From Nitrospirota bacterium (GTDB taxonomy: Bacteria > Nitrospinota_A > UBA7883 > JACRGQ01), in assembly GCA_024275955.1 (NCBI GenBank), contig JAJRYD010000030.1, positions 1-5,682 of the forward strand: DNA of 5,682 nucleotides. Direction: 5' to 3'. The position numbers were made by a program, and so were the translations under genes. Below, one piece after another: positions 1 through 5,397 of this stretch; position 1 is the stretch's first letter, and every line of letters begins with the position of its first letter. The notes beneath the pieces were generated by a model. The model searched no databases. It was not told the origin of the DNA and worked only from the letters and a program-made list of their open reading frames with translations.

Positions 1-174
1 CGCCTGTTCAAATTCCGATGGAGAGCAATATCCAATGGTTGAGTGTTTTCTGACACGATTATAAAACACTTCTATATATTCAAAAACAGACCGCCTAGCC
101 TGATCCCTCGTCAAGTATTTCTCATGATATATCACCTCCGTAAAATGGGGAAAGATCAGATTGCGCTTTAGCAT
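1..174 (-). pseudogene. IS3-family transposase (OrfB) C-terminal fragment
   Basis: The minus strand is open from an ATG at 172-174 to the left window edge (58 codons). It reads a hallmark end of an IS3-family DDE transposase: [20 protein letters not shown], then [14 protein letters not shown] and SPSEF. This is the region just after the last catalytic acidic residue in intact OrfB proteins, so nearly the whole rve catalytic core is missing upstream. The first dozen residues ([13 protein letters not shown]) only loosely resemble the usual FFHTLKTE lead-in, as if a small deletion or the breakpoint lies near 140-150. The rest of the C-terminus would lie left of position 1. The family assignment rests on the motif. 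That it is a dead remnant is inferred from the missing core. The ATG is probably fortuitous. Confidence 0.75.
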
Positions 175-298
175 GTGTATCTAAATTAGCTTGAAGAGTT
201 GCATTTCTCCTTCTTAAGCAGATTATTTCTTTAGATGCCTCTGCAAGCTCCTTTTTAAGCTTAAGTATTTCAAGGTTCTGTTTAGAGATGAGAGCATA
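122..298 (-). pseudogene. coiled-coil ORF remnant without a start codon
   Basis: This minus-strand frame is open for 58 codons between a TAA at 299-301 and a TGA at 122-124. It has no in-frame ATG, GTG or TTG. The residues around ILKLKKELAEASKEI, followed by LRRRNATLQANL, have leucines spaced like heptads and alternate with charged residues, so they would form a coiled coil. The frame ends SPFYGGDIS and overlaps the transposase fragment in a different frame. I do not recognise a family. It may be the tail of a gene cut by the rearrangement that brought in the IS3 fragment, or chance. It is listed because the composition looks protein-like. Confidence 0.25.
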
Positions 299-463
299 TT
301 ATTTCAAAACATCTGCCATTCCGAGGCAAATCGACAGATGGCTTTGTGTCGTGAAGGGCTGATGATAGCTGAGTTTATAAAATATATTCCTGCCTAGTAC
401 ATATGTCTGTAGCCAATATACAAGCTAATTTTTTTGATTTTGCCCAGAATTTCACTCTAGCTA

Positions 464-670
464 TCATAAAAAATACGAGAAGAATGCCTTTACAATCAAA
501 TGGTTATACAAAATGTTTTGCTGAGAGTACAGATCAGTTTTGGAATTAGCTGATTTTAAAGGTGTTAGAATTGGCTCCCCGGGTGGGTCTCTCAGCAAAA
601 CAAGCCTCCTTACATCACTTTCAATTGCGAGTTTCTGCGAACTAGCCGAAGGCTGTGAAGCTAAAACCAT
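464..670 (-). CDS. small hypothetical ORF, doubtful
   Basis: A 68-codon minus-strand ORF starts at ATG 668-670 with a possible AGGA at 675-678, only four bases from the start. The product begins MVLASQPSASSQKLAIE and ends with an aromatic KAFFSYFL tail. I recognise no domain, signal peptide or family. The frame runs straight through both arms of the 14-bp inverted repeat and through the inverted tRNA-end copy, which argues against a conserved gene. It could be a fragment of a decayed mobile-element gene or a chance ORF. Confidence 0.2.
   Translation of the reverse strand: MVLASQPSASSQKLAIESDVRRLVLLRDPPGEPILTPLKSANSKTDLYSQQNILYNHLIVKAFFSYFL
514..602. repeat. perfect 14-bp inverted repeats bounding an 89-bp segment
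   Basis: TGTTTTGCTGAGAG at 514-527 is matched exactly by its reverse complement CTCTCAGCAAAACA at 589-602, with 61 bases between. The match stops at both ends (513/603 and 528/588 mismatch). The arms start with TG and end with CA, as many transposon ends do, but I see no target-site duplication in the flanks. It could be a miniature non-autonomous element, a recombinase-binding region or a long-loop RNA hairpin. The structure is directly visible. Its nature is inference. Confidence 0.6.
569..583 (-). repeat. inverted copy of the tRNA-Asn 3' end (possible relic att site)
   Basis: On the minus strand this reads CCCGGGGAGCCAATT. It is identical over 15 bases to 3563-3577, which spans the last 12 bases of tRNA-Asn, including CCA, plus the next three. 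Flanks do not match on either side and no tRNA body precedes it. It lies inside the 514-602 inverted-repeat structure. A relic attachment site from an earlier or inverted insertion would explain it. Chance is the alternative, since the core is GC-rich and partly palindromic (CCCGGG). Confidence 0.4.
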
Positions 671-932
671 ATCTTCCTAGTTTTTCAATTGGTTGCAATT
701 CTAGCACACCCCAAAAACCCTAAAAGTGCATTTTGTTTTGGAAAAAGCAAACATATGTTTAATCTTTAAAAGGCCAAGATTTTTTATTAACACATGAACT
801 TCATCTTGCTTTATTCTTCGGCTAGCTGGCTACTCTTGACGCCAATTCGTGCATTTTGATCAGAGCCATCATCACGCCCATCTCCCTCAATCATGATTGG
901 TTTATGCGGCCTGCAATGATAGGATTTCTACC

Positions 933-1394
933 ATGAAAAGTATGAATATATTTTCACTAGTGTTGGCCCTGGCGATACTGCTGTTTTTGCAGGGCAACAC
1001 AGATGCCGAGAACTCTGACAAATGCCTTGATGGCGAACCGACTGTCGTCAAAATTATCGGGAAAATTTATGAAAAAACATTTCCCGGGCCGCCGAATTAC
1101 GAAAGCGTTGAAAAAGGCGACAGGCCGGAAACTCAATGGATATTAAAACTTGATGCCCCTATTTGTGCAAAAAGAACTCCGCAAGAGGAGTTTTGGGCAG
1201 AAAGGATAATACTGAATGTCAAAGAAGTCACATTGGTTTTTTTGCAAAAAGGAATCTATAAGGAAGAGCATTTGATGCATGACAGGGTGGTTGTAACCGG
1301 AACACTTTGGGAAGCCCACACGGGACATCACCGGACACCTCTTTTAATCACGGTAAAAGAGATATACCCTGAAAAAGTGGAGCCCGCCATCTAA
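933..1394 (+). CDS. secreted DUF4431-type protein
   Basis: This 153-residue protein has an N-terminal signal peptide: MKSMN, then a hydrophobic run FSLVLALAILLFL, and a likely cleavage after TDA near residue 25. I chose ATG 933 over the in-frame ATG at 897 because AGGA at 921-924 lies eight bases upstream and the signal peptide then starts with a short basic n-region. The mature part matches what I recall of the DUF4431 family: VKIIGKIYEKTFPGPPNYES, a PETQWILKLDAPIC segment, and VVVTGTLWEAHTGHH followed by TPLLITVKEI near the C-terminus. Two cysteines, C31 and C78, could form a periplasmic disulfide. C31 is not in a lipobox, so I do not call a lipoprotein. Family members are small periplasmic proteins of unknown function. 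No operon partner is visible. The gene is flanked by decayed DNA, but its own frame is intact. Confidence 0.8.
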   Translation: MKSMNIFSLVLALAILLFLQGNTDAENSDKCLDGEPTVVKIIGKIYEKTFPGPPNYESVEKGDRPETQWILKLDAPICAKRTPQEEFWAERIILNVKEVTLVFLQKGIYKEEHLMHDRVVVTGTLWEAHTGHHRTPLLITVKEIYPEKVEPAI

Positions 1395-1466
1395 ACATGA
1401 TGCATATTTCACTATCCTCCATCCAGATGACAAGCAAAACAGGAATAGCGATAAAAAGGCACACTC

Positions 1467-1622
1467 ATGAAAGAAGCAGTAAACATTGAATTGGGAATTG
1501 ACGCGAAAACGAAAGAAAAATATGTAAGATACTTTTACTCGGACGGAACCGATTCATACAATACAGGCGGAATAAAGGCATGGCGCAATAACAACCCGGG
1601 AAATGAAATCAATTATTTTTAG
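1467..1622 (+). pseudogene. truncated N-terminal piece of a WRNNNPGN-motif protein
   Basis: An ATG at 1467 preceded by AAAGG at 1455-1459 opens a 51-codon frame. The product ends RYFYSDGTDSYNTGGIKAW, RNNNPGN, then EINYF and a TAG. The pattern of a short aromatic strand, a GG turn and then WRNNNPGN is a signature I associate with larger secreted or phage-associated proteins described as structural or RtxA-like, in which roughly 100 or more residues follow the NPGN. Here the expected continuation is absent in all three frames, so the gene appears cut right after the motif at about 1600. Motif recognition is from memory. The ribosome binding site suggests that the start is the original one. A genuine 51-residue protein is the less likely alternative. 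Confidence 0.5.
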
Positions 1623-2123
1623 AGGAACCCCTAAGTTAGTTAACCCTATGGAGGGGAAGCAGATTCCTGCTAACTCGATAAAAATGACGGCGATATCTGC
1701 CTACTACAATGATTACATAAGGCAGTCGCAGGAGTTTACGGCTGGGCATGAGAAACATGGTGCTAAAAACCGTTGCGCCGCTGAGAAAGGCAAAAGAAGA
1801 AACCCTTGCAACCCATGCGGGAGGTAGTTTTTATTTTAAGGTGTGCTATTGTCGGAAAATAGACTCCTGCCTTTAGGTAGCGTCTAAAGTTGAATTGTAA
1901 ACTTGTTTTAATGTCATCACGGGGGCCGGCCTAGCTGGCTACATGGCGATTTGCTAGATTGCCACAGACTTCCGACACATTTTTTGCGATGATAACTTTG
2001 CCGGCAAGTGACTTTTTTTAAAGCTGACAGACTACCAGCCTTTACGGCGGTGTGTTATTTTGGTTACGATGGTTTAGGGCTTCGGGTTTTTTAACATATT
2101 AATTTGAAAAGAGGACCGCTATT
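1623..2123. other. intergenic stretch upstream of the arsenosugar-type operon
   Basis: No gene is convincing here. A plus-strand frame at 1603-1827 (74 codons) starts inside the previous ORF, has no ribosome binding site and matches nothing I know. Small structures are present: CTTTAG/CTAAAG arms at 1871-1876 and 1884-1889, the 10-bp palindrome TTGCCGGCAA at 1998-2007 followed by seven T's at 2013-2019 (a weak terminator at best), and a second copy of CTAGCTGGCTAC at 1931-1942. A TAACAT at 2092-2097 could be the -10 box of the downstream operon, but no good -35 accompanies it. Confidence 0.45.
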
Positions 2124-2456
2124 TTGGACAGTTATTACAATCCAGATGATTTGGGAAAGTTTTCCGATATGGCCAAAGACGCGCCCGAACTAGGGAAGGC
2201 GTTTTTTGAGTATTACGGAAAGGTATTTGAAGAGGGGGCGCTTACAGAGCGTGAAAAATCTTTAATAGCTCTTGCTGTCGCGCATGCTGTGCAATGTCCT
2301 TACTGCATTGATGCGTACTCTAAAGACTGTCTTGAGAAAGGCTCTAACAGGGAACAGATGACCGAAGCGGTTCATGTTGCCGTTGCTATACGGGGCGGGG
2401 CATCGCTTGTGCATGGCATACAGATGAGAAACAGCGCGGATAAAATGACATTTTAA
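2124..2456 (+). CDS. AhpD/CMD-family peroxidase-like protein of the arsenosugar cluster
   Basis: This 110-residue protein belongs to the carboxymuconolactone decarboxylase/AhpD-like superfamily. The core is EREKSLIALAVAHAVQCPYC followed by IDAY, with the redox CxxC pair at C58 and C61. E42 and H54 sit at positions usually conserved in the fold, and a third cysteine is C68. AhpD proper has a histidine a few residues after CxxC. Here tyrosine (Y65) occupies that stretch, as I recall for the subgroup paired with ArsS-type radical SAM proteins. The start is TTG at 2124, with GAGG at 2111-2114 nine bases upstream. No ATG fits the conserved N-terminus. The stop is three bases before the radical SAM gene, so the two are almost certainly co-transcribed. 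Its exact reaction is not known to me. A thiol-based redox or organoperoxide role beside an arsenic enzyme is inference. Confidence 0.85.
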   Translation: MDSYYNPDDLGKFSDMAKDAPELGKAFFEYYGKVFEEGALTEREKSLIALAVAHAVQCPYCIDAYSKDCLEKGSNREQMTEAVHVAVAIRGGASLVHGIQMRNSADKMTF

Positions 2457-2459
2457 AAA

Positions 2460-3440
2460 ATGGCAACGATTACAAAAATACCGTTATTTGAAGAATCGCT
2501 GAAAAAAAGCGGGCTGTTTCCGCTAAAGGCATCGGGAATTTCTGTTTTTCAGATGAACCTCGGCAGGCTGTGCAATCAGGCTTGCAAACATTGCCATGTA
2601 AATGCCGGGCCGAACAGGAAAGAGCTGATGGGGAGTGAGGTTATTGAGTCGTGTCTTTTGGTGCTGGAAAAAAGCGATATTCCTGTTGTAGATATAACAG
2701 GCGGCGCGCCGGAAATGCACCCGGAATTTAGAACTCTTGTGGAACGGCTGAAGAAATTGGGCAGGAAGGTGATGACCCGCTGCAACCTTACTATCTGCGT
2801 CGAAGATGGGTACGGGGATATACCTGAATTTTTTAAAAAAAATTCGGTAGAGGTTGTCGCTTCGCTTCCTTATTTTAAGAAGGAGGAAACAGACAGAACA
2901 AGAGGCGAAGGAGTCTTTGAAAAATCTATAGACGCTTTAAAGAAGTTTAACGAAATAGGCTATGGAGTGGATGGGACGAGCCTAACACTCAACCTTGCTT
3001 ACAACCCGACCGGGCTTTATTTCCCACCTCCTCAATCTGTTCTGGAGGCCGACTTCAAGCGTGAACTGGGAAAACGTTATGGAATCTCGTTTAATAAGCT
3101 TCTCACTATGATAAATATGCCGGTAGGCCGTTTTGCGGAGTTTTTGGAGAGAACCAGCAACTACGGCTCTTATATGGAAAAACTGGCAAAGTTGTATAAC
3201 CGGTCAGCGGCAGGCAACGTTATGTGCCGCAACACCCTTTCAGTCAACTGGGAGGGAGATATGTACGATTGCGATTTTAACCAGATGCTCGACATAAAGG
3301 TGAACCACGGCGCGCCGTCGCATATAAACGGTTTTGATGCCGAACTGCTCAACGATAGGGAAATAATGGTTGGGCTACACTGCTACGGCTGTACCGCCGG
3401 CAGTGGTTCCAGCTGTGGTGGGGCAACCGCCAACGGCTAG
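2460..3440 (+). CDS. arsS: ArsS-type arsenosugar radical SAM/Cys-rich protein
   Basis: This 326-residue radical SAM enzyme has the CxxxCxxC cluster motif CNQACKHC at C38, C42 and C45, and a GGAPE stretch (residues 81-85) where SAM-binding GGE-type motifs occur. TRCNLTIC (C108, C113), MCRNTLSVNW (C256), YDCDFNQ (C271) and a Cys-rich tail HCYGCTAGSGSSCGG (C308, C311, C319) match the ArsS/radical SAM Cys-rich family. ArsS acts after the methyltransferase ArsM, adding a 5'-deoxyadenosyl group to dimethylated arsenic on the way to arsenosugars. Some relatives carry selenocysteine. Here every site is an ordinary Cys codon. ATG 2460 starts three bases after the peroxidase-like gene and lacks a clear Shine-Dalgarno, suggesting translational coupling. 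No arsM, ArsR or transporter is visible, so whether arsenic is the substrate in this strain is inferred from the family. The length looks complete. Confidence 0.87.
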   Translation: MATITKIPLFEESLKKSGLFPLKASGISVFQMNLGRLCNQACKHCHVNAGPNRKELMGSEVIESCLLVLEKSDIPVVDITGGAPEMHPEFRTLVERLKKLGRKVMTRCNLTICVEDGYGDIPEFFKKNSVEVVASLPYFKKEETDRTRGEGVFEKSIDALKKFNEIGYGVDGTSLTLNLAYNPTGLYFPPPQSVLEADFKRELGKRYGISFNKLLTMINMPVGRFAEFLERTSNYGSYMEKLAKLYNRSAAGNVMCRNTLSVNWEGDMYDCDFNQMLDIKVNHGAPSHINGFDAELLNDREIMVGLHCYGCTAGSGSSCGGATANG

Positions 3441-3455
3441 AAAAGAAATAGTCTA

Positions 3456-3484
3456 TTGACACGGCACTTTCTAAAAAGCATAAT
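3456..3484 (+). promoter_or_regulatory. sigma70-type promoter of tRNA-Asn
   Basis: TTGACA at 3456-3461 is a perfect -35 box. After exactly 17 bases, CATAAT at 3479-3484 is a one-mismatch -10 box. The predicted transcription start near 3491 lies about eight bases before the tRNA 5' end. The promoter begins 15 bases after the radical SAM stop codon, so the tRNA does not depend on read-through from that operon. Confidence 0.8.
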
Positions 3485-3498
3485 TATCCGTTCTGAGT

Positions 3499-3574
3499 TC
3501 CCCGGTAGCTCAGCTGGTAGAGCAGGCGGCTGTTAACCGCCTTGTCGGCGGTTCGAATCCGTCCCGGGGAGCCA
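3499..3574 (+). tRNA. tRNA-Asn (anticodon GTT)
   Basis: A full 76-base cloverleaf can be folded by hand. The acceptor stem is TCCCCGG (3499-3505) with CCGGGGA (3564-3570). The D arm is GCTC/GAGC, and the anticodon stem is GGCGG (3525-3529) with CCGCC (3537-3541). The loop CTGTTAA holds GTT at 3532-3534. The T arm is GGCGG/CCGTC with TTCGAAT in the loop. The discriminator is G3571, and CCA is encoded at 3572-3574. The gene is intact despite serving as the apparent integration site: the element junction lies at or just past the 3' end. No clear intrinsic terminator follows. The converging serine recombinase gene overlaps it from 3533 onward. Confidence 0.97.
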
Positions 3575-5158
3575 ATTAGGTACAAAACTGCTAACTTTTC
3601 TAGCAGACCCATTTACTACCCCTTGATTAGCAACAGCATAAGCTAAGTTCCGGCTATTGCCAGACATCAAAACCTCGCTTCCCATAACCTTTATCTCGCT
3701 AATTAGGAGCTTTATATAGCCTTTACCCAGTCCAGACTTGATATTCTCCATCCGCTTCTTAAAAGCTTTGCAGAACGCTTTTATATGGTTAGGGGTCAGC
3801 TTGTCGAGCCTCAACTCCTGCTCCTGCTTCAAGCTGGCTATTTCAAGTAAAAGCTCTTGTCTTTGAACTTCCAGTCTCTTTGCTTTTTCCCTGAGAATAT
3901 TGCCACTTGGTATATCTCCATTTTCTACTGCCTCAAGGAGAAGCCAAGTCTTTTTCTTATTTTTAGTCAGCTCTGAACTAAGCTCTTTTATTCTTCGACC
4001 ATTTGTTGATTTTCCCTTCTTCATCCGCTTCTGAAGTTTTTCCAGAATGGTCTTTACCCGTTCATAAGTGAAGACCTTTTCTGCTAGAGCCGTCAAAATA
4101 ATCCCATCAAGTTTTTTCATTGGTATCTCTTTGGTGGAACATGAATTAGCACCCTTGGCAACTTTAGTCTGGCATTTGTAGTATCGGTATCTGTTGCTCT
4201 TGCCTGTGGCACGTGCCATACCAGCCCCGCATCTTCCGCATTTCACCAAACCGGTAAGCAGGGTAGGTGAGTTTACTATTCTAGGTGGCACTACTTTGGG
4301 AGAGCGTCTTGTCAGTACTATTCTGGCTTTATCAAACAACTCAATGTCTATTATCGGTTCTACTTGTAGTTGCACCCACTCCTCTTTAGGCTTTAACCGT
4401 TTATTCTTCCTGTCTTTCTTATTGAAGTAGTATTCATTTATATAAACGCTGTTTTGTAAGATTTCGTAAACTCTATTCTTTGCCCAATCGGGGCCTCTAC
4501 GGGCAATCCCCTTTCGATTCAGATATGAGGTAATTTCTGTTAATCCTAGCGATTCTCCTTTGTAGCCATATATGCATAGTTCAAATATCTTCTTCACAAT
4601 CGATGCTTCAGACTTGTCTACAGCAAGTTTTTTCTTCTTTCCTCTTCTACCTTCTTTTTCTACCTCAATGACCCTGTATCCATACGGTGCGGTTGAGCCG
4701 TTAAAGTATCCTTGTGAAGTGTTTTCTTTCATTGCTCTAAGGGTATGCTTGCCGTTCTCTTTGCTTTGGTATTCATCAAACACGGTAAATATTTTTCTGG
4801 CCATTTCGCCTGATGGGTCATCGCTTGTCTGTTGGGTTATCGATAGAACTTTTATTCCATGTTTTTCAAGTTGCCTCTGATAAAGCCCAAACTCCAAAGA
4901 ATCCCTGAAAAAGCGTGAGAGGCTATGTATGATTATTGCTTGATATGGTTCAGGGCTTTGTGTTGCTTCGTTTATCATCGCTTGGAATACTGGTCTGCGA
5001 TCATCAGTAGCTGATGCACCAGCCTCAATATATTCTTTACCAACTGAGAAGTCTTTGGCTTTGCACCAGTCACGCATCTGCTTTAACTGGTCAGGTATGG
5101 AGAGGTCTTTTTCAGCCTGTTTAGAGGTGGAAACTCTAGCGTAGAGTGCAACTATCAT
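3533..5158 (-). CDS. large serine recombinase (site-specific integrase)
   Basis: This 541-residue protein has the layout of a large serine recombinase. The resolvase-type catalytic domain covers about 1-150, with YARVST carrying the nucleophile S10 and nearby R8. DDRRP (52-56) and HSLSRFFRD (78-86, with R82 and R85) are the other active-site motifs. The recombinase DNA-binding domain spans about 185-285, a zinc ribbon has C307, C310, C329 and C340, and a charged coiled coil runs from about 365 to 450. ATG 5158 overlaps the stop of the small upstream ORF (TAATG), with GAGG at 5166-5169 seven bases away. The last 14 codons (NWLPGTDSNRRQGG) are antisense to tRNA-Asn and the TAA falls in the anticodon loop, so the tail is largely supplied by host DNA at the insertion junction. 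It likely integrates and excises the element at the tRNA 3' end. The neighbouring tyrosine recombinase could do that instead. Confidence 0.92.
   Translation of the reverse strand: MIVALYARVSTSKQAEKDLSIPDQLKQMRDWCKAKDFSVGKEYIEAGASATDDRRPVFQAMINEATQSPEPYQAIIIHSLSRFFRDSLEFGLYQRQLEKHGIKVLSITQQTSDDPSGEMARKIFTVFDEYQSKENGKHTLRAMKENTSQGYFNGSTAPYGYRVIEVEKEGRRGKKKKLAVDKSEASIVKKIFELCIYGYKGESLGLTEITSYLNRKGIARRGPDWAKNRVYEILQNSVYINEYYFNKKDRKNKRLKPKEEWVQLQVEPIIDIELFDKARIVLTRRSPKVVPPRIVNSPTLLTGLVKCGRCGAGMARATGKSNRYRYYKCQTKVAKGANSCSTKEIPMKKLDGIILTALAEKVFTYERVKTILEKLQKRMKKGKSTNGRRIKELSSELTKNKKKTWLLLEAVENGDIPSGNILREKAKRLEVQRQELLLEIASLKQEQELRLDKLTPNHIKAFCKAFKKRMENIKSGLGKGYIKLLISEIKVMGSEVLMSGNSRNLAYAVANQGVVNGSARKVSSFVPNWLPGTDSNRRQGG
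3563..3577 (+). other. putative attL core at the tRNA-Asn 3' end
   Basis: CCCGGGGAGCCAATT covers the last 12 bases of the tRNA and three bases beyond. A recombinase gene pointing at, and reading through, a tRNA 3' end is the usual geometry of an integrated island. The same 15-mer occurs inverted at 569-583. The exact crossover cannot be placed without the other junction, which should be a direct repeat to the right of this window. The core translates as NWLPG in the recombinase frame. Confidence 0.5.
3588..3606. repeat. short hairpin just inside the element end
   Basis: CTGCTA (3588-3593) and TAGCAG (3601-3606) form a perfect 6-bp stem with a 7-base loop, starting 13 bases after the tRNA CCA. 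It lies in the C-terminal codons of the serine recombinase. No T-run follows on the plus strand, so it is a weak candidate for a tRNA terminator. It could equally be a recombinase half-site feature or chance. Confidence 0.3.
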
Positions 5159-5295
5159 TATTCTTCCTCTTCATCATTCGGTAGTAATAACACTTCCTTG
5201 ATGATTTCTGCAAGATGACCTTCGCATAAGGCTAGCTCCTCTTCTGAAATGCTGTTTTCAGGTAGGTTTATTGATAGGTGTACGCTGTCGCTCAT
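5158..5295 (-). CDS. small acidic protein coupled to the serine recombinase
   Basis: A 45-codon ORF starts at ATG 5293-5295 with GAGG five bases upstream and stops at 5158-5160. Its TAA shares a base with the recombinase ATG (TAATG). The product is acidic (MSDSVHLSINLPENSISEEE, and an NDEEEE C-terminus) with a central amphipathic stretch rich in leucine. I recognise no family. The codons for the terminal glutamates double as the Shine-Dalgarno of the recombinase, a direct sign of translational coupling. Such tiny partners of integrases can be directionality factors or regulators, but an acidic protein of this size would not obviously bind DNA, so no function is assigned. It was found by reading the minus strand directly. 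Confidence 0.6.
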   Translation of the reverse strand: MSDSVHLSINLPENSISEEELALCEGHLAEIIKEVLLLPNDEEEE

Positions 5296-5317
5296 AAATT
5301 CCTCTTAAGGAATTCAT
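5258..5317 (-). CDS. possible 19-residue leader peptide overlapping the small acidic ORF
   Basis: ATG 5315-5317 is preceded by one of the best ribosome binding sites in the window: GAGAGGTGAC at 5321-5330, with GAGG seven bases from the start. The frame encodes a basic 19-residue peptide (MNSLRGIYERQRTPIN then KPT) and stops at 5258-5260, inside the 45-codon ORF in another frame. An in-frame ATG at 5348-5350 would extend it to 30 residues but has a poorer site. It may be a leader peptide that tunes translation of the downstream ORFs, or the Shine-Dalgarno may be fortuitous. Confidence 0.3.
   Translation of the reverse strand: MNSLRGIYERQRTPINKPT
5297..5314. promoter_or_regulatory. palindrome over the ribosome binding site of the small acidic ORF
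   Basis: AATTCC (5297-5302) and GGAATT (5309-5314) are perfect inverted arms around TCTTAA. On the minus strand the right-hand arm and loop contain the GAGG that serves the ATG at 5295. It could act as an operator or as an RNA hairpin that hides the ribosome binding site. It is short and AT-rich, so this is tentative. Confidence 0.3.
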
Positions 5318-5397
5318 GCGGTCACCTCTCACTTTTTTTTCTTTATTCATTTTTTCCAGCCGGCCTTATTTTTGACCTATTAGTAACTGGCACTTAT

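Larger units (their letters stand above)
299..932. other. gene-poor scarred intergenic stretch
   Basis: No recognisable gene lies here. The stretch holds the 14-bp inverted repeat structure at 514-602 and the tRNA-end copy at 569-583 (separate entries). A 12-bp word, CTAGCTGGCTAC, at 822-833 recurs at 1931-1942. Upstream of the DUF4431 gene there is a TTGACG at 836-841, but no convincing -10 box follows at 15-18 bases, so I do not call a promoter. Short plus-strand openings such as the one from ATG 338 (19 codons) have no support. Confidence 0.5.

Noticed and set aside
514-602. Integron attC site
   Set aside because: The inverted repeats lack the GTTRRRY/RYYYAAC core boxes and the imperfect pairing with extrahelical bases typical of attC.
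569-640. Second tRNA gene on the minus strand ending at the copied 3' end
   Set aside because: The sequence upstream of the 15-mer shows no T-loop TTCGAAT, no anticodon stem and no acceptor partner.
1143-1331. 62-codon minus-strand ORF
   Set aside because: It is a shadow of the DUF4431 gene, whose plus-strand frame has a signal peptide and family motifs.
1603-1827. 74-codon plus-strand ORF overlapping the end of the WRNNNPGN fragment
   Set aside because: No ribosome binding site, no recognisable domain, and its C-terminus (KRRNPCNPCGR) looks like random translation. It is described only as part of the intergenic stretch.
1998-2019. Palindrome TTGCCGGCAA followed by seven T's as an intrinsic terminator
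   Set aside because: The palindrome leaves no proper loop, the stem is three to five pairs with a bulge at best, and no convincing gene ends just upstream.
3401-3440. Selenocysteine codon in the Cys-rich tail of the radical SAM protein
   Set aside because: The tail cysteines are ordinary TGC and TGT codons and the frame ends in TAG at 3438-3440. There is no in-frame TGA.
4194-4880. Plus-strand ORFs of 78 and 102 codons (4194-4430, 4572-4880)
   Set aside because: They lie antisense to the serine recombinase, are rich in Ser, Phe and Leu as expected for complement frames, and have no independent support.
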